Below, in pieces: positions 39,443 through 50,825 of a stretch of 64,000 nucleotides of DNA. The stretch is from contig DAHXOX010000092.1 of assembly GCA_027364655.1 (NCBI GenBank), forward strand, positions 1 through 64,000. The letters are read 5' to 3'. A model generated the notes under the pieces. The model was not told the origin of the DNA. It saw only the letters and a program-made list of their open reading frames with translations, and ran no database searches. The position numbers and the translations under genes were made by a program. The stretch comes from Paludibacter sp. (GTDB taxonomy: Bacteria > Bacteroidota > Bacteroidia > Bacteroidales > Paludibacteraceae). How positions within the stretch are numbered: the stretch's first letter is position 1; each line of letters starts with the position of its first letter.

Positions 39443-41383
39443 ATGACACAGATAAATTCCAAAATTCCACAAGGACCATTAGCCCAAAAGTGGAGTAACT
39501 ATAAAGCCTCACAAAAATTAGTCAATCCGGCCAACAAACGTCGTTTAGATATCATTGTGGTTGGTACCGGTTTAGCTGGAGCATCTGCCGCTGCATCTTT
39601 AGGAGAGCTTGGATTTAATGTCTTGAATTTTTGTATTCAAGATTCGCCACGTCGTGCGCACTCAATCGCTGCTCAAGGCGGTATAAATGCTGCAAAAAAT
39701 TACCCCAATGATGGAGATTCTGTTTTTCGGCTCTTTTATGACACCATCAAAGGTGGAGACTATCGAGCTCGTGAAGCCAACGTATATCGTTTAGCAGAAG
39801 TTTCCAACAGTATCATTGATCAATGTGTGGCACAAGGTGTTCCTTTTGCACGTGAATATGGAGGATTGTTAGACAATCGTTCTTTTGGTGGCGCTCAGGT
39901 TTCGCGTACCTTTTATGCTAAAGGGCAAACAGGTCAACAATTATTATTAGGCGCTTATTCTGCGTTAAGCCGACAAATCAGTAAAGGTTCGGTGAAACTT
40001 CACACTCGTTATGAAATGATGGACATTGTGGTGATTGACGGGAAAGCGCGTGGAATTATTGCTCGTAATTTACGCACCGGAAGATTAGAACGTTTCTTTG
40101 GCCATGCTGTGGTTATTGCAACCGGCGGATACGGCAACACATTCTTTTTATCAACCAATGCAATGGGATCAAACGGTTCTGCTGCGATGCAATGTTTTCG
40201 CAAAGGAGCTTATTTTGCTAATCCTTGTTACGCTCAGATTCACCCAACTTGTATTCCTGTGCATGGTGAATTTCAATCCAAATTGACACTGATGTCGGAA
40301 TCATTACGAAATGATGGTCGCATTTGGGTGCCGAAGAAAAAAGAAGATGCAGAAGCGATACGTGCCGGAAAAATGAAACCTAATCAAATTCCTGAAGATG
40401 AACGTGATTATTATTTGGAACGTCGTTATCCTACTTTTGGAAATTTAGTGCCTCGTGATGTAGCTTCACGCGCAGCCAAAGAACGATGTGATGCAGGGTA
40501 TGGAGTAGGAGCAACAGGATTAGCCGTTTATCTCGATTTTTCAGAAGTTATCAATCGGTTGGGACGCGACGTAGTCGAAGCTCGTTACGGCAATCTATTT
40601 CAAATGTATAACAAAATAGTTGACGAAGATCCTTATGAAACGCCTATGATGATTTATCCTGCTATGCATTATACTATGGGCGGCATTTGGGTTGATTATG
40701 AATGTATGACGAGCATTGAAGGTCTTTTTGCTATTGGTGAAGCGAATTTTTCAGATCATGGCGCTAATCGTTTGGGAGCATCTGCCTTAATGCAAGGCTT
40801 AGCTGATGGCTATTTTGTCCTACCTTATACAATTCAAAATTATTTGGCTGACGAAATAAGAACACCGCGCATGAGTACTGAACTCGCTGAATTTGCTGAA
40901 ACCGAAGGCGCTGTTCAATCGAGAATCCAAAAAATAATGGCTGTCAAAGGAAATCGTTCTGTGGATTCAATTCATAAACAATTAGGATTGATCATGTGGG
41001 ACTTTGTCGGTATGAGTCGTACTAAAGAGAGCCTTCAAAAAGCATTAGATGCCATTATACAGGTAAAACATGAATTTTGGACAAATGTTTTTATTCCAGG
41101 TGAAAGTGAAGATTTAAACGTTGAATTAGAAAAAGCGTTGAGAGTGTCCGATTTTATTGAAATTGGTGAATTGATGGCTCGTGATGCTTTGCATCGAGAA
41201 GAATCATGTGGTGGTCATTTTAGACTCGAATATCAAACAGGAGATGGAGAAGCATTGCGGGATGATGAAAATTTTTCGTATGTTGCTTGTTGGAAATATG
41301 AAGGCGACGGAAAAGAACCCTCTCTTCTAAAAGAACCACTTATTTATGAATCGGTACACATGCAACAACGAAATTACAAGTAA
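39443..41383 (+). CDS. sdhA: Succinate dehydrogenase/fumarate reductase flavoprotein subunit
   Basis: [71 protein letters not shown]. Confidence 0.96.
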   Translation: MTQINSKIPQGPLAQKWSNYKASQKLVNPANKRRLDIIVVGTGLAGASAAASLGELGFNVLNFCIQDSPRRAHSIAAQGGINAAKNYPNDGDSVFRLFYDTIKGGDYRAREANVYRLAEVSNSIIDQCVAQGVPFAREYGGLLDNRSFGGAQVSRTFYAKGQTGQQLLLGAYSALSRQISKGSVKLHTRYEMMDIVVIDGKARGIIARNLRTGRLERFFGHAVVIATGGYGNTFFLSTNAMGSNGSAAMQCFRKGAYFANPCYAQIHPTCIPVHGEFQSKLTLMSESLRNDGRIWVPKKKEDAEAIRAGKMKPNQIPEDERDYYLERRYPTFGNLVPRDVASRAAKERCDAGYGVGATGLAVYLDFSEVINRLGRDVVEARYGNLFQMYNKIVDEDPYETPMMIYPAMHYTMGGIWVDYECMTSIEGLFAIGEANFSDHGANRLGASALMQGLADGYFVLPYTIQNYLADEIRTPRMSTELAEFAETEGAVQSRIQKIMAVKGNRSVDSIHKQLGLIMWDFVGMSRTKESLQKALDAIIQVKHEFWTNVFIPGESEDLNVELEKALRVSDFIEIGELMARDALHREESCGGHFRLEYQTGDGEALRDDENFSYVACWKYEGDGKEPSLLKEPLIYESVHMQQRNYK

Positions 41384-41457
41384 ACGCAATAACAGTTTAT
41401 TAGGTCGCATTTATACAGCCCGATAAATAGCCAAAATGCAATAAATCTCATCAAATT

Positions 41458-42213
41458 ATGGAAAAAACAATTCATATCACCCTGAAAATATGGCGTCAAA
41501 AAGGGCCTCAAGCCAAAGGCGCTTTTGAAACATATCAATTAAATGACATATCCATAGACAGTTCTTTTCTTGAAATGTTAGATATTTTGAATGAAAGATT
41601 AATTTCAGAGAAAAAAGAACCTATCGTTTTTGATCACGATTGCCGTGAAGGAATTTGTGGAATGTGTTCGCTTTACATCAACGGTCATCCGCATGGACCT
41701 GACGAGGATGTAACGACATGTCAGCTTCACATGCGCAAATTCAAAGATGGTGAAACGATCATCGTCGAACCTTGGCGTTCAAGAGGTTTCCCTGTGATTA
41801 AAGACTTAATGGTTGATCGAAGTGCTTTTGATAAAATCATTCAAGCAGGTGGTTTTATATCAGTTACTACCGGAGGTGTTCCTGATGCCAATGCAATTCC
41901 AATTTCGAAAGAAAAAGCAGATGAAGCAATGGATGCTGCTTCGTGTATTGGCTGTGGGGCTTGTGTTGCAGCTTGTAAAAATGGATCAGCCATGTTATTT
42001 GTTGCTGCTAAAGTGAGTCAATTAGCTCTTTTACCTCAAGGCAAAATGGAAGCTTCGAGCCGCGCAAAAGCCATGGTGGCTAAAATGGATGAACTTGGAT
42101 TTGGAAACTGCACCAATACGGGGGCTTGTGAATCAGAATGTCCCAAGAATGTTTCCATTTCGCATATTGCTCGCCTGAATCGTGAGTTTTTAAAAGCCAA
42201 ATTCAAAGATTAA
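41458..42213 (+). CDS. sdhB: Succinate dehydrogenase/fumarate reductase iron-sulfur subunit
   Basis: [55 protein letters not shown]. Confidence 0.96.
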   Translation: MEKTIHITLKIWRQKGPQAKGAFETYQLNDISIDSSFLEMLDILNERLISEKKEPIVFDHDCREGICGMCSLYINGHPHGPDEDVTTCQLHMRKFKDGETIIVEPWRSRGFPVIKDLMVDRSAFDKIIQAGGFISVTTGGVPDANAIPISKEKADEAMDAASCIGCGACVAACKNGSAMLFVAAKVSQLALLPQGKMEASSRAKAMVAKMDELGFGNCTNTGACESECPKNVSISHIARLNREFLKAKFKD

Positions 42214-42282
42214 TACTATTTCTTCTTGAAATAATCAAATGTCTTTTTCTTTATCTTGTTAATTATAAATGATTTAATAGTT

Positions 42283-42323
42283 CTGCCTCGTTTTGCTATA
42301 AAAAAATAGCAAATACGAGGCAG
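42283..42323 (+). terminator. Terminator hairpin downstream of sdhB
   Basis: CTGCCTCGTTTTGCTA-TAAAAAAA-TAGCAAATACGAGGCAG (one asymmetry) followed by TTTT. Confidence 0.75.
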
Positions 42324-42524
42324 TTTTATGAACTATCTTTTTGTTCATTGCATTCGTAAATTTCATAGAAAATTGATACCTTTACATGCAGATTGAATAG
42401 CAAACATTCATCGGTTAAATAGAAAGCCTTATCAACGTTTTCAAACTAAAAAATTGCTCGGTTAATCACGAGTAATTATAGAATAAGATTCGATTAGTCA
42501 CTTACTTAACTAAATTTTATTGTT

Positions 42525-43796
42525 GTGAAAGTAGATGTTTTATTAGGCCTTCAATGGGGAGATGAAGGCAAAGGGAAAGTGGTTGATGTGTTGACACCAA
42601 AATATGAGGTTGTAGCTCGTTTTCAAGGTGGCCCTAATGCTGGCCATACGCTTGAATTTGAAGGTGAAAAATATGTTTTAAGATCAATTCCTTCGGGCAT
42701 TTTCCAGGGAGACAAAATCAATATCATTGGGAATGGAGTTGTTCTTGATCCTGCGTTATTTAAGGCAGAAGTTGAAGCTTTAGAAGCTTCCGGTCATAAA
42801 CTCACAAACAAATTATTGATTTCTAAAAAAGCACACCTTATTTTACCGACACATCGTTTGCTTGATGCAGCGTATGAAGCATCAAAAGGTAGCGATAAGA
42901 TTGGAACCACAGGAAAAGGGATTGGCCCTGCATATACAGACAAGATTAGTCGTAATGGACTTAGGGTAGGGGACTTACTTCATCATTTTGAACAAAAATA
43001 TGCTGCAGCAACTGCTCGTCATAAATCAATTTTATCGCAGTATAACTATTCGATTAATGATTTAGAACAACTTGAAAAAGAATGGTTTGAAGGGGTTGAA
43101 AAACTAAAGGAATTTCAATTTATTGATAGTGAACATGCTGTAAATAAATATATTAATCAGAAAAAATCAATCTTGGCAGAAGGTGCGCAAGGTACTATGC
43201 TTGATATTGATTTTGGTTCATATCCGTTTGTTACGTCCTCTAATACCATTTCAGCCGGTGTTTGCACAGGCTTAGGAATTGCCCCAAATCGAATTGGAGA
43301 GGTTTTTGGTATTTTCAAAGCATATTGTACGCGAGTCGGGAGTGGCCCATTTCCCACAGAATTGATGGATGAAACAGGTCAAAAAATGCGTGATCTTGGT
43401 TATGAATATGGTTCAGTGACAGGTCGTCCACGTCGTTGCGGATGGCTTGATTTAGTTGCGTTGAAATATGCCATCATGATTAATGGTGTTACTCAACTTA
43501 TTATGATGAAAAGTGATGTCCTTGATGATTTTGATACAATTAAAGTATGTGTTGCTTACAAGGTAAATGGGCAAGAGATTGATTATTTTCCCTTTGAAGT
43601 TGATACCACCATTGAACCCATTTATGCAGAACTTCCCGGTTGGAAATCCACCATGTCAGCCATGAAGCATCAAAATGAATTTCCAGAAGAGTTTAATGCT
43701 TATATTCATTACATTGAACATGAATTGAATACACCTATTACCATTGTCTCAGTAGGCGCTGATCGAGAGCAAACTATCTTTCTACCAAAGAAATGA
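42525..43796 (+). CDS. purA: Adenylosuccinate synthetase (GTG start)
   Basis: KVDVLLGLQWGDEGKGKVVDVL, GGPNAGHTLEFEG, GTTGKGIGPAYTDKISR, EGAQGTMLDIDFGSYPFVTSS. Confidence 0.97.
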   Translation: MKVDVLLGLQWGDEGKGKVVDVLTPKYEVVARFQGGPNAGHTLEFEGEKYVLRSIPSGIFQGDKINIIGNGVVLDPALFKAEVEALEASGHKLTNKLLISKKAHLILPTHRLLDAAYEASKGSDKIGTTGKGIGPAYTDKISRNGLRVGDLLHHFEQKYAAATARHKSILSQYNYSINDLEQLEKEWFEGVEKLKEFQFIDSEHAVNKYINQKKSILAEGAQGTMLDIDFGSYPFVTSSNTISAGVCTGLGIAPNRIGEVFGIFKAYCTRVGSGPFPTELMDETGQKMRDLGYEYGSVTGRPRRCGWLDLVALKYAIMINGVTQLIMMKSDVLDDFDTIKVCVAYKVNGQEIDYFPFEVDTTIEPIYAELPGWKSTMSAMKHQNEFPEEFNAYIHYIEHELNTPITIVSVGADREQTIFLPKK

Positions 43797-43833
43797 AATT
43801 CAATCTTTAACCCATTTTAGATTTCTCGATAAA

Positions 43834-44880
43834 TTAGGATTCCGATATTTCAAGTTGCTTCTTGTAAAGAGGCAGAACTTGTTTTAATTGTTCAACGGTT
43901 TGATTTAATGAATCATAGCTTTCGCCTCCGGCAGCATTAATATGGCCGCCACCATGAAAATAAGTAGAAGCAACTTGATTGACTGGGAATGTCCCGCGTG
44001 AGCGCAAAGAAAGTTTAACATTATTTGTATTTTCTTTGATAAGAACAGAAAATACAATACCTTTTATACTCAACGGCAAATTAACAAAACCTTCCGTATC
44101 GCCTTCTTGGTAATTGTAATGTTTTAATTCTTCGTTAGTTAGTGTAATAATGGCAGTTTTGTATTCAGGCAAAACTTCCATTTTTTCACTTAATGTGTAT
44201 CCCATTAATCTCAAACGATCAGTAGAATAAGTATTGTATATATTATTGTAAATATGATCTTTGTCTATCCCTTTAGTCAAAAGTTCAGAAATAATAAAGT
44301 AAATTTCCGGGCTGTTCGAGTTGAAAGTGAAAGCTCCGGTATCTGTCATCATTCCAGTATAAATACACGTTGCACAAGGGTTATTAATTGTTTCAAAAAA
44401 TCCCATTCTGCATATTAATCGAAACACTAACTCTGAAGTGGACGCAATTGTTGGATAAGAAATTATCACATCTGCAATGTTTTCAGGATTACGATGATGA
44501 TCAATTAAAATCTTTTTCTCTTTAAATTGTTCTACGGCTTCTTTTAGTTTACCAATTCGAGAAATAGCATTGAAATCAGTCAGAATCATCAAATCGCATG
44601 ATGATGATAATAATTGATCGACTTGTTCTTTGGTTTCATCATAAATCATTATTTGAGAAATTGCAGGCATCCAATCGAAAAAAGATGCGTAACGATTAGG
44701 AACAATGACAATTGCTTCTTTGTTCAGTGAGTAAAAAAAATGATAAAGTCCAAGTGCAGAACCTATTGCATCGCCATCAGGACTTATATGTGTAATGATT
44801 GCTATTTTGTTAGCCTTGTCTATCAGTTCATTTGACTCATTAACTAAAGGCTCTGCGATTATTTTTGTAAGCATTGACAA
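43834..44880 (-). CDS. DHH-family phosphoesterase (NrnA-like)
   Basis: ITHISPDGDAIGSALGLYHFF, LIDHHRNPEN, C-terminal FHGGGHINAAGGESYD (DHHA1 motif). Confidence 0.92.
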   Translation of the reverse strand: MSMLTKIIAEPLVNESNELIDKANKIAIITHISPDGDAIGSALGLYHFFYSLNKEAIVIVPNRYASFFDWMPAISQIMIYDETKEQVDQLLSSSCDLMILTDFNAISRIGKLKEAVEQFKEKKILIDHHRNPENIADVIISYPTIASTSELVFRLICRMGFFETINNPCATCIYTGMMTDTGAFTFNSNSPEIYFIISELLTKGIDKDHIYNNIYNTYSTDRLRLMGYTLSEKMEVLPEYKTAIITLTNEELKHYNYQEGDTEGFVNLPLSIKGIVFSVLIKENTNNVKLSLRSRGTFPVNQVASTYFHGGGHINAAGGESYDSLNQTVEQLKQVLPLYKKQLEISES

Positions 44881-44957
44881 TCAATTTAATAACTATTTGT
44901 TGCTGATTTTATTTTTCCTATAATTATTATTATGATAAATAGGAAATAAGTTTTGAA

Positions 44958-45509
44958 TTAAAGGGTATATAAAAAATGATCTGCAACATCCTTCGCCTTT
45001 GTATCGCCTTTTAATAATCGCACAAGATACAAACCAAAATCAACAGCATATCCAGGACCTTTTGCAGTAATAATATTGGAATCTTGAATCAACGTTTTAT
45101 CAGAGATGATTGCACCAAACAACTCTTTTTCAAATCCAGGATAACATATTGCTTCTCGATTTTTCAACATGTTCAATTTTCCCAAAACCGTTGGCGCTGC
45201 ACAGATAGCTGCAACAATTTTATTTTTTTGATTGTGTTGCAATAGCAAATTAGCTAATCCTTTATGTTTTGCTAAATTTAAGGATCCAGGCATTCCACCA
45301 GGCAAAATTAAAAGTTCAGCTTGTGAAAAATCAATTTCTTCAAACAAAGCATCTACTAAAATTGAAATAGCATGAGATCCGGTTACCACAGCATTACCTG
45401 TGATAGAAACTGTTGTCACATCAATGGAAGCACGACGCAACAAATCAACTACCGTGATTGCTTCTGTTTCTTCAAATCCTTCGGCGAGGAAAATAAAATT
45501 ATTTAACAT
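44958..45509 (-). CDS. DJ-1/PfpI family protein
   Basis: IFLAEGFEETEAITVVDLLRRASIDVTTVSI, LPGGMPGSLNL, AAICAAPTVLGK nucleophile region. Confidence 0.93.
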   Translation of the reverse strand: MLNNFIFLAEGFEETEAITVVDLLRRASIDVTTVSITGNAVVTGSHAISILVDALFEEIDFSQAELLILPGGMPGSLNLAKHKGLANLLLQHNQKNKIVAAICAAPTVLGKLNMLKNREAICYPGFEKELFGAIISDKTLIQDSNIITAKGPGYAVDFGLYLVRLLKGDTKAKDVADHFLYTL

Positions 45510-45530
45510 AGTTGTTTAATTTTATAAGAG

Positions 45531-46313
45531 TTATTTTAAAACAAAGTGATATACAATTGTACCTATAGCATCATGGTCACCTTTTGAAAATTTACTTTTT
45601 TTAGCAGCAAGTAAAGCAGCGTTGCGTAATGTTTCGCTGGTTGTAGTTGATGCACCTATGTATGCATTCGATACATTGCCATCACGATCAACCACAACAT
45701 GTACTGTTACAGTACCTTCGTCATTGCTAAGGTAAGCTGGAGCTGGTATATACATTGGTGAGCGACCTGAAACAGAAACATTTACTCCATTTCCACCAAT
45801 AACTCCAAGTGGATTTCCTTGTACGTGATTTCCTTGTCCATTACCGGAACCCTTACCATGATCTGCGCCAAAAACACTACCTAATTTTTGTGCCCTATTG
45901 ATAATACCTTGTTGATCTGCTGTTTTCTTTGCTTGTTGTGCGCGTTGAAAAGCTTCATCAATAAGCTTTTGATCTTTCTTTTTATCAATATTTTCTTGAT
46001 TTACAACGCTTTTCTTGCTTGTTTTTTTTGCTTCCGGCATAGAAACCGGAGAATTAGCGATTTGAGTTTCTATATTTTCGTGAGAAACTGAAGATGAAGA
46101 TGCTGGCACTTTTGATTTTACCTGCATAGGCGCACTCAATGCCGGAGATGGGACGGAAACCCCTACTCCATCCGGCGCATCTCCCAAATTGATATAAACA
46201 GGTTCATTAAAAGCATTTTGAATAGAAGGAATCTTTACAAGCAAAAACAACAATAAAACCAATATGGCAAATACAGTCGTTCCTATTATTCCATATCGAG
46301 TTGACTTTCTCAT
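45531..46313 (-). CDS. TonB-family energy transducer
   Basis: Single N-terminal TM, charged/Pro-Ser linker, C-terminal VTVHVVVDRDGNVSNAYIGAST...LRNAALLAAKKSKF; downstream of exbBD. Confidence 0.8.
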   Translation of the reverse strand: MRKSTRYGIIGTTVFAILVLLLFLLVKIPSIQNAFNEPVYINLGDAPDGVGVSVPSPALSAPMQVKSKVPASSSSVSHENIETQIANSPVSMPEAKKTSKKSVVNQENIDKKKDQKLIDEAFQRAQQAKKTADQQGIINRAQKLGSVFGADHGKGSGNGQGNHVQGNPLGVIGGNGVNVSVSGRSPMYIPAPAYLSNDEGTVTVHVVVDRDGNVSNAYIGASTTTSETLRNAALLAAKKSKFSKGDHDAIGTIVYHFVLK

Positions 46314-46367
46314 AAAATTTCTGTTTTCAAGCTGCTAATAAAAACTTTTTGGAATTAAACCAAAAAA

Positions 46368-46766
46368 TCATTCTTTCTGCGTTGCTAAAATCATTTTCAC
46401 GCGCAGTTGGTGACCAATATCCAGAATAGTCACCAAGTTTTGAAGCTGAATAGAACGATCAGCACGTAAGATAATTGTTGCATCAGATGTGTTAGCCACC
46501 ATTTGTTGAATAGCGGGTTTTATTTGATCAAGTTCAATAGGCTTATCGTTCAGATAATAATGAAGATCAGCCGTTATTGATAAGTTGATCGTTTGTTTTG
46601 ACATTTGCTGAAGGTTAGCCGACGCTTTAGGGAGCATTAATTGAATAACCGACGGGTTAACCAATGTCGAAACAATGAGAAAAAAGAGCAGCAAAAAAAA
46701 CATGATATCGTTGAGGGACGAAGTATATACTTCGGGTTGCAACTCTCTTTTGCGTTTGATGACCAT
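46368..46766 (-). CDS. exbD: ExbD/TolR-family biopolymer transporter
   Basis: TSSLNDIMFFLLLFFLIVSTLVNPSVIQLMLPKA; C-terminal DATIILRADRSIQLQNLVTILDI. Confidence 0.92.
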   Translation of the reverse strand: MVIKRKRELQPEVYTSSLNDIMFFLLLFFLIVSTLVNPSVIQLMLPKASANLQQMSKQTINLSITADLHYYLNDKPIELDQIKPAIQQMVANTSDATIILRADRSIQLQNLVTILDIGHQLRVKMILATQKE

Positions 46767-46792
46767 AGTAGAATATTTTGAGAAATATCGCT

Positions 46793-47512
46793 CTATTTAT
46801 TTCTAAGCAGATTCAAAAATTGGTTGCTTTGCCGCTCCATGCTGGAAATAATGCGATCCATATTTCCATTCAAAATCTGGTAAGCGGAAAAGGCAATAAT
46901 ACCCACTAACAAACCCGCAGCCGAAGAAATCATTTTTTGATATAAACCACCAGAAATGGTTCCGATACTGATGTTGTCTGTTAATGAAATGCTGTAGAAT
47001 ATTTTAATAACTCCAAAAATTGTTCCCAAAAATCCGAACATGGGAGCAATTGAAGAAATAATGGCTAAATAATTCATCCCTTTGCTCAGCTGATCAACTT
47101 GTTGGCGAGCTTCTGCTTCCATAGAATCTTTAATGTCAAGCACCGGATTGCCTAAGTTTTTCAACCCGCAAGTTAATACTTCACCAATGGGCATATCACT
47201 CATTTCACATAGAGAAATGGCCTTTTCAACATTTCCTTCTTTAAGCATAGGCGCTATTTTATCCACTAAGTTCTTGGTTTTAGATGCTTTGTGAATTTCA
47301 ATAGATCTCACAATAATGACATATACGGCAACCAAAAGCAAAAAAGCGATTGGTGCCAAAATCCAACCTCCTTTTAGCACTATATCATACATGGTTTCAC
47401 TCTGGTTAGTAACAACCGGAGTGTTAACAGGTAGTTGTGGTGCGACGACTTGTAAAATAAGCATTATATTCATACGTAAATAATTTGTTTTTAAAGGTCG
47501 TATGGAACTCAC
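46793..47512 (-). CDS. exbB: MotA/TolQ/ExbB proton channel family protein
   Basis: GGWILAPIAFLLLVAVYVIIVRSIEI, LAIISSIAPMFGFLGTIFGVIKIFYSISLTDNISIGTISGGLYQKMISSAAGLLVGIIAF. Confidence 0.94.
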   Translation of the reverse strand: MSSIRPLKTNYLRMNIMLILQVVAPQLPVNTPVVTNQSETMYDIVLKGGWILAPIAFLLLVAVYVIIVRSIEIHKASKTKNLVDKIAPMLKEGNVEKAISLCEMSDMPIGEVLTCGLKNLGNPVLDIKDSMEAEARQQVDQLSKGMNYLAIISSIAPMFGFLGTIFGVIKIFYSISLTDNISIGTISGGLYQKMISSAAGLLVGIIAFSAYQILNGNMDRIISSMERQSNQFLNLLRNK

Positions 47513-47649
47513 ATGTCAACCATTCTCATGCTATTGGGTGTAAGTAATTTACATGCTCGTTTCATACGCAGATAATTTAAGAAATCAATTCAATTGTAGC
47601 AAGGTGCATTTGACATATATCACAAAATCAGTATTTATAATAAGTTTGT

Positions 47650-48363
47650 TCAAACTAATAATGCTTTGTATTTTTTTATCGTAGTCTCAAGGCCAAGATA
47701 AAGAGCATCGCTTATCAAAGCATGCCCAATAGAAACCTCCGCGAGCCAGGGAATCATTTTTACCAGATAGTTGAGATTGCTCAAGTTTAGATCATGCCCT
47801 GCATTGATACCTAAGCCTACAGATCGTGCTATTTTAGCCGCTTCAAAAAAAGGTGCAATAGCGTTTTCTTGAGAAGTAGGAAACATGACCGCATAAGGTT
47901 CAGTGTACAACTCGACACGATCTGTTTCTGTCAAGGCAGCATTTCTAATGTTGTCAAGATTTGTGTCCACAAAAATTGAAACGCGAATATTATGAGATTG
48001 AAATTCGCTGATTACTTCTTTCAAAAAACTGGCATGTCGAATGGTATCCCATCCGGCATTTGAGGTGATTGCTTCTGGTGGGTCAGGTACCAACGTTACT
48101 TGTTCTGGTTTTACCTTACATACCAAATCAATAAATTGAGGAGAAGGATATCCTTCAATATTAAATTCAGTTGTGACCAATGAACGTAACGCATAAACAT
48201 CAGCATATCGAATATGACGTTCGTCTGGCCGTGGATGAACTGTGATTCCATCTGCACCAAATAATTGACAATCTTCGGCCACTTTTAATACATCTGGCAC
48301 ATTACCCCCGCGGGCATTGCGTAAAGTAGCTACTTTATTGATGTTAACGCTTAATTTTATCAT
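47650..48363 (-). CDS. pdxJ: Pyridoxine 5'-phosphate synthase
   Basis: [80 protein letters not shown]. Confidence 0.96.
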   Translation of the reverse strand: MIKLSVNINKVATLRNARGGNVPDVLKVAEDCQLFGADGITVHPRPDERHIRYADVYALRSLVTTEFNIEGYPSPQFIDLVCKVKPEQVTLVPDPPEAITSNAGWDTIRHASFLKEVISEFQSHNIRVSIFVDTNLDNIRNAALTETDRVELYTEPYAVMFPTSQENAIAPFFEAAKIARSVGLGINAGHDLNLSNLNYLVKMIPWLAEVSIGHALISDALYLGLETTIKKYKALLV

Positions 48364-48433
48364 TAAATAGGTTCGCTTTATTTGTGAGTTTGAGTTGCAT
48401 TTTGTTTCTTTGCATAGGCAATCTCTATGGCTA

Positions 48434-48441
48434 CAAAGTTA
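48434..48441 (-). promoter_or_regulatory. -7 element TAACTTTG upstream of pdxJ
   Basis: Minus-strand TAACTTTG about 70 bp upstream of the start. Confidence 0.4.
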
Positions 48442-48535
48442 AGAAAAAAGAGTCATCGTCCAAGCCTTACAGCTCTTAAAAAGCCTAATAAATTAGGTTT
48501 TACGTATCATTTATCTTACGATTACTATTTGTGAA

Positions 48536-49432
48536 ATGAAAATACTACTTTTTGGCAACTCATATCATTATGATGTTGCTTTGTCAGCCTATCAATTAAT
48601 GACTTTACTAAGAAAGAAACATGTCGATGTTTGGATTGAAAAAACGTTTTATGAGTTTCTAAAAATTCAGAAATATCCATCTCCAGTTATTTATAAATCT
48701 TTTGAAGCAATTCCTGAGCAAGCTGATTTTGCATTAAGCTTAGGTGGTGATGGCACATTTTTAAATACTGCCATGCATATTGGAGCTACAAAAATTCCTA
48801 TTTTAGGCATCAATATGGGAAGATTGGGATTTTTAGCTGATGTAGCAGATAGCGAAATGGAATCAGCTTTAGATAAAATCGTTAGTAACCAATATTTTAT
48901 CGAAGAAAGAACCGTTTTAGAATTGCAGTCAACGCATCAAGACTGGGCTCCAACTTCTTTTGCATTGAACGAAATTGCTTTGCTAAAGCAAGATAGTTCC
49001 TCAATGATTGCTATACAAGTTAAAGTAAATGGTGAGGAACTGAATACATATCGTGCTGATGGTTTGTTAATTGCAACGCCTACAGGATCAACAGCATATT
49101 CAATGAGTGTGGGAGGCCCCATTGTGGTGCCACAAGCAAATAATTTTGTTCTGGCACCAGTTGCTTCTCATTCATTAAATATTCGACCTCTCATTATTCC
49201 TGATAGCTGGGAATTAGAAATTCAAGTAAAAAGTCGCACTAATAGTTTTTTAGTTGCACTTGATGGAAGGTCTTCTGTTTTTGATCATAATGAAAAATTA
49301 TTTATTCGTAAAGCAGATTATACCATTCGAGTAGTAAAACAAGCTCATCACACTTTTTTTAATACGCTGAAAAACAAATTAATGTGGGGTGTTGATAAAC
49401 GCGCTGAAAATTTTTCAACTAACATCAATTGA
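48536..49432 (+). CDS. nadK: NAD kinase
   Basis: LSLGGDGTFLNTAMHIG, GINMGRLGFLADV, LIATPTGSTAYSMSVGGPIV. Confidence 0.96.
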   Translation: MKILLFGNSYHYDVALSAYQLMTLLRKKHVDVWIEKTFYEFLKIQKYPSPVIYKSFEAIPEQADFALSLGGDGTFLNTAMHIGATKIPILGINMGRLGFLADVADSEMESALDKIVSNQYFIEERTVLELQSTHQDWAPTSFALNEIALLKQDSSSMIAIQVKVNGEELNTYRADGLLIATPTGSTAYSMSVGGPIVVPQANNFVLAPVASHSLNIRPLIIPDSWELEIQVKSRTNSFLVALDGRSSVFDHNEKLFIRKADYTIRVVKQAHHTFFNTLKNKLMWGVDKRAENFSTNIN

Positions 49433-49436
49433 ACAA

Positions 49437-50399
49437 ATGAATAAAACAGATTTGAGGATCGTGTTTATGGGAACACCCGATTTCGCGGTTGAAAGTTTAC
49501 GATTACTCATTCATTATGGATATCAAGTAGTAGCTGTAATTACTTCGCCCGACAAACCCGCTGGAAGAGGTCAAAAAATTCAAATGTCTGCTGTGAAAAA
49601 ATTTGCAACTGAACATGGGTTGACTCTTCTTCAACCTGAAAAATTAAAAAATCCTGTTTTTTTACAAACTCTTGCGGACTTACATCCTGATTTACAGATA
49701 GTAGTAGCTTTTCGCATGTTGCCTGAGATTGTCTGGAGCCTCCCTCGTTTTGGCACTTTTAATCTTCATGCTTCGCTTTTGCCATCTTATCGAGGTGCCG
49801 CTCCAATAAATTGGGCAATCATCAACGGTGAAACTGAAACTGGTGTCACCACGTTTTTTCTTTCGCACGAAATTGACACGGGAGAAATCATTCTTCAAAA
49901 GAAAATTGCTATTAATGAGCAAGATTCAGCGGGTGAACTTCATGATCGTATGATGATTGAAGGAGCAAAATTGGTGATCGACACTGTTGATATTATTCTT
50001 TCCGAAAACCCGATTACTACTATCAAACAACCTAATACTATCACGCAAAAACCAGCACCAAAGCTTTTCACTGATACGTGTCGGATTGACTGGTCGCAGC
50101 AAGTGGAAGTGATTTACAACTTTATTCGTGGCCTTTCACCCTACCCTGCAGCTTGGTCTAATTTGATTTTGTCTGATTCAAAAACCTACAACGTAAAAAT
50201 CTTTGCATCAGAAAAAGAAGCTACGATCCATCAATTGCCTTATGGAACTATTGTAACCGACCATAAAAAAGTAATGAAAGTTGCTGTTTGTAATGGATTT
50301 ATACACATAAAAAATCTACAATTAGCAGGTAAAAAAAGATTGCCTATTGAAGATTTTTTGAGAGGTTATGCGTTAGATGAAGACGCCAAAATGAAATAA
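49437..50399 (+). CDS. fmt: Methionyl-tRNA formyltransferase
   Basis: RIVFMGTPDFAVESLRLL, GTFNLHASLLPSYRGAAPINWAIINGETETGVTTF; start at 49437 avoids the nadK overlap. Confidence 0.96.
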   Translation: MNKTDLRIVFMGTPDFAVESLRLLIHYGYQVVAVITSPDKPAGRGQKIQMSAVKKFATEHGLTLLQPEKLKNPVFLQTLADLHPDLQIVVAFRMLPEIVWSLPRFGTFNLHASLLPSYRGAAPINWAIINGETETGVTTFFLSHEIDTGEIILQKKIAINEQDSAGELHDRMMIEGAKLVIDTVDIILSENPITTIKQPNTITQKPAPKLFTDTCRIDWSQQVEVIYNFIRGLSPYPAAWSNLILSDSKTYNVKIFASEKEATIHQLPYGTIVTDHKKVMKVAVCNGFIHIKNLQLAGKKRLPIEDFLRGYALDEDAKMK

Positions 50400-50798
50400 T
50401 CAAAGATTTATGTTTTCTTGAATCGAGGAAGCGATAGCTTGCATTTCTTCCGATGATAATGATAATTTTGGCTTAGCGAAATTAATGTCATTAGCCGTAT
50501 TCAAAGGGACAAGATGAATATGGGCATGAGGAACATCTAATCCTATAACAGCTAATCCAACTCGTTGACAAGGAATCGCTTTAACGATAGCTATAGCCAC
50601 CTTTTTTGCAAAAACAATATAGGCTTGCAATGTTTCATCATCAAGATCAAAAAGGTAATCTTGTTCAATTTTTGGAATGACCAAGGTGTGGCCTTTTGCC
50701 AACGGATTGATGTCGAGAAATGCAAAAAAATGTTCGTTCTCTGCTATTTTATAACAAGGAATTTCCCCCGAAATAATGCGCGAAAAAATAGTAGCCAT
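50400..50798 (-). CDS. HIT-family nucleotide-binding protein
   Basis: TIFSRIISGEIPCYKIAENEHFFAFLDINPLAKGHTLVIPK, GLDVPHAHIHLVPL (HxHxH). Confidence 0.94.
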   Translation of the reverse strand: MATIFSRIISGEIPCYKIAENEHFFAFLDINPLAKGHTLVIPKIEQDYLFDLDDETLQAYIVFAKKVAIAIVKAIPCQRVGLAVIGLDVPHAHIHLVPLNTANDINFAKPKLSLSSEEMQAIASSIQENINL

Positions 50799-50825
50799 AT
50801 CATTACTTTTATAATTATCAATATA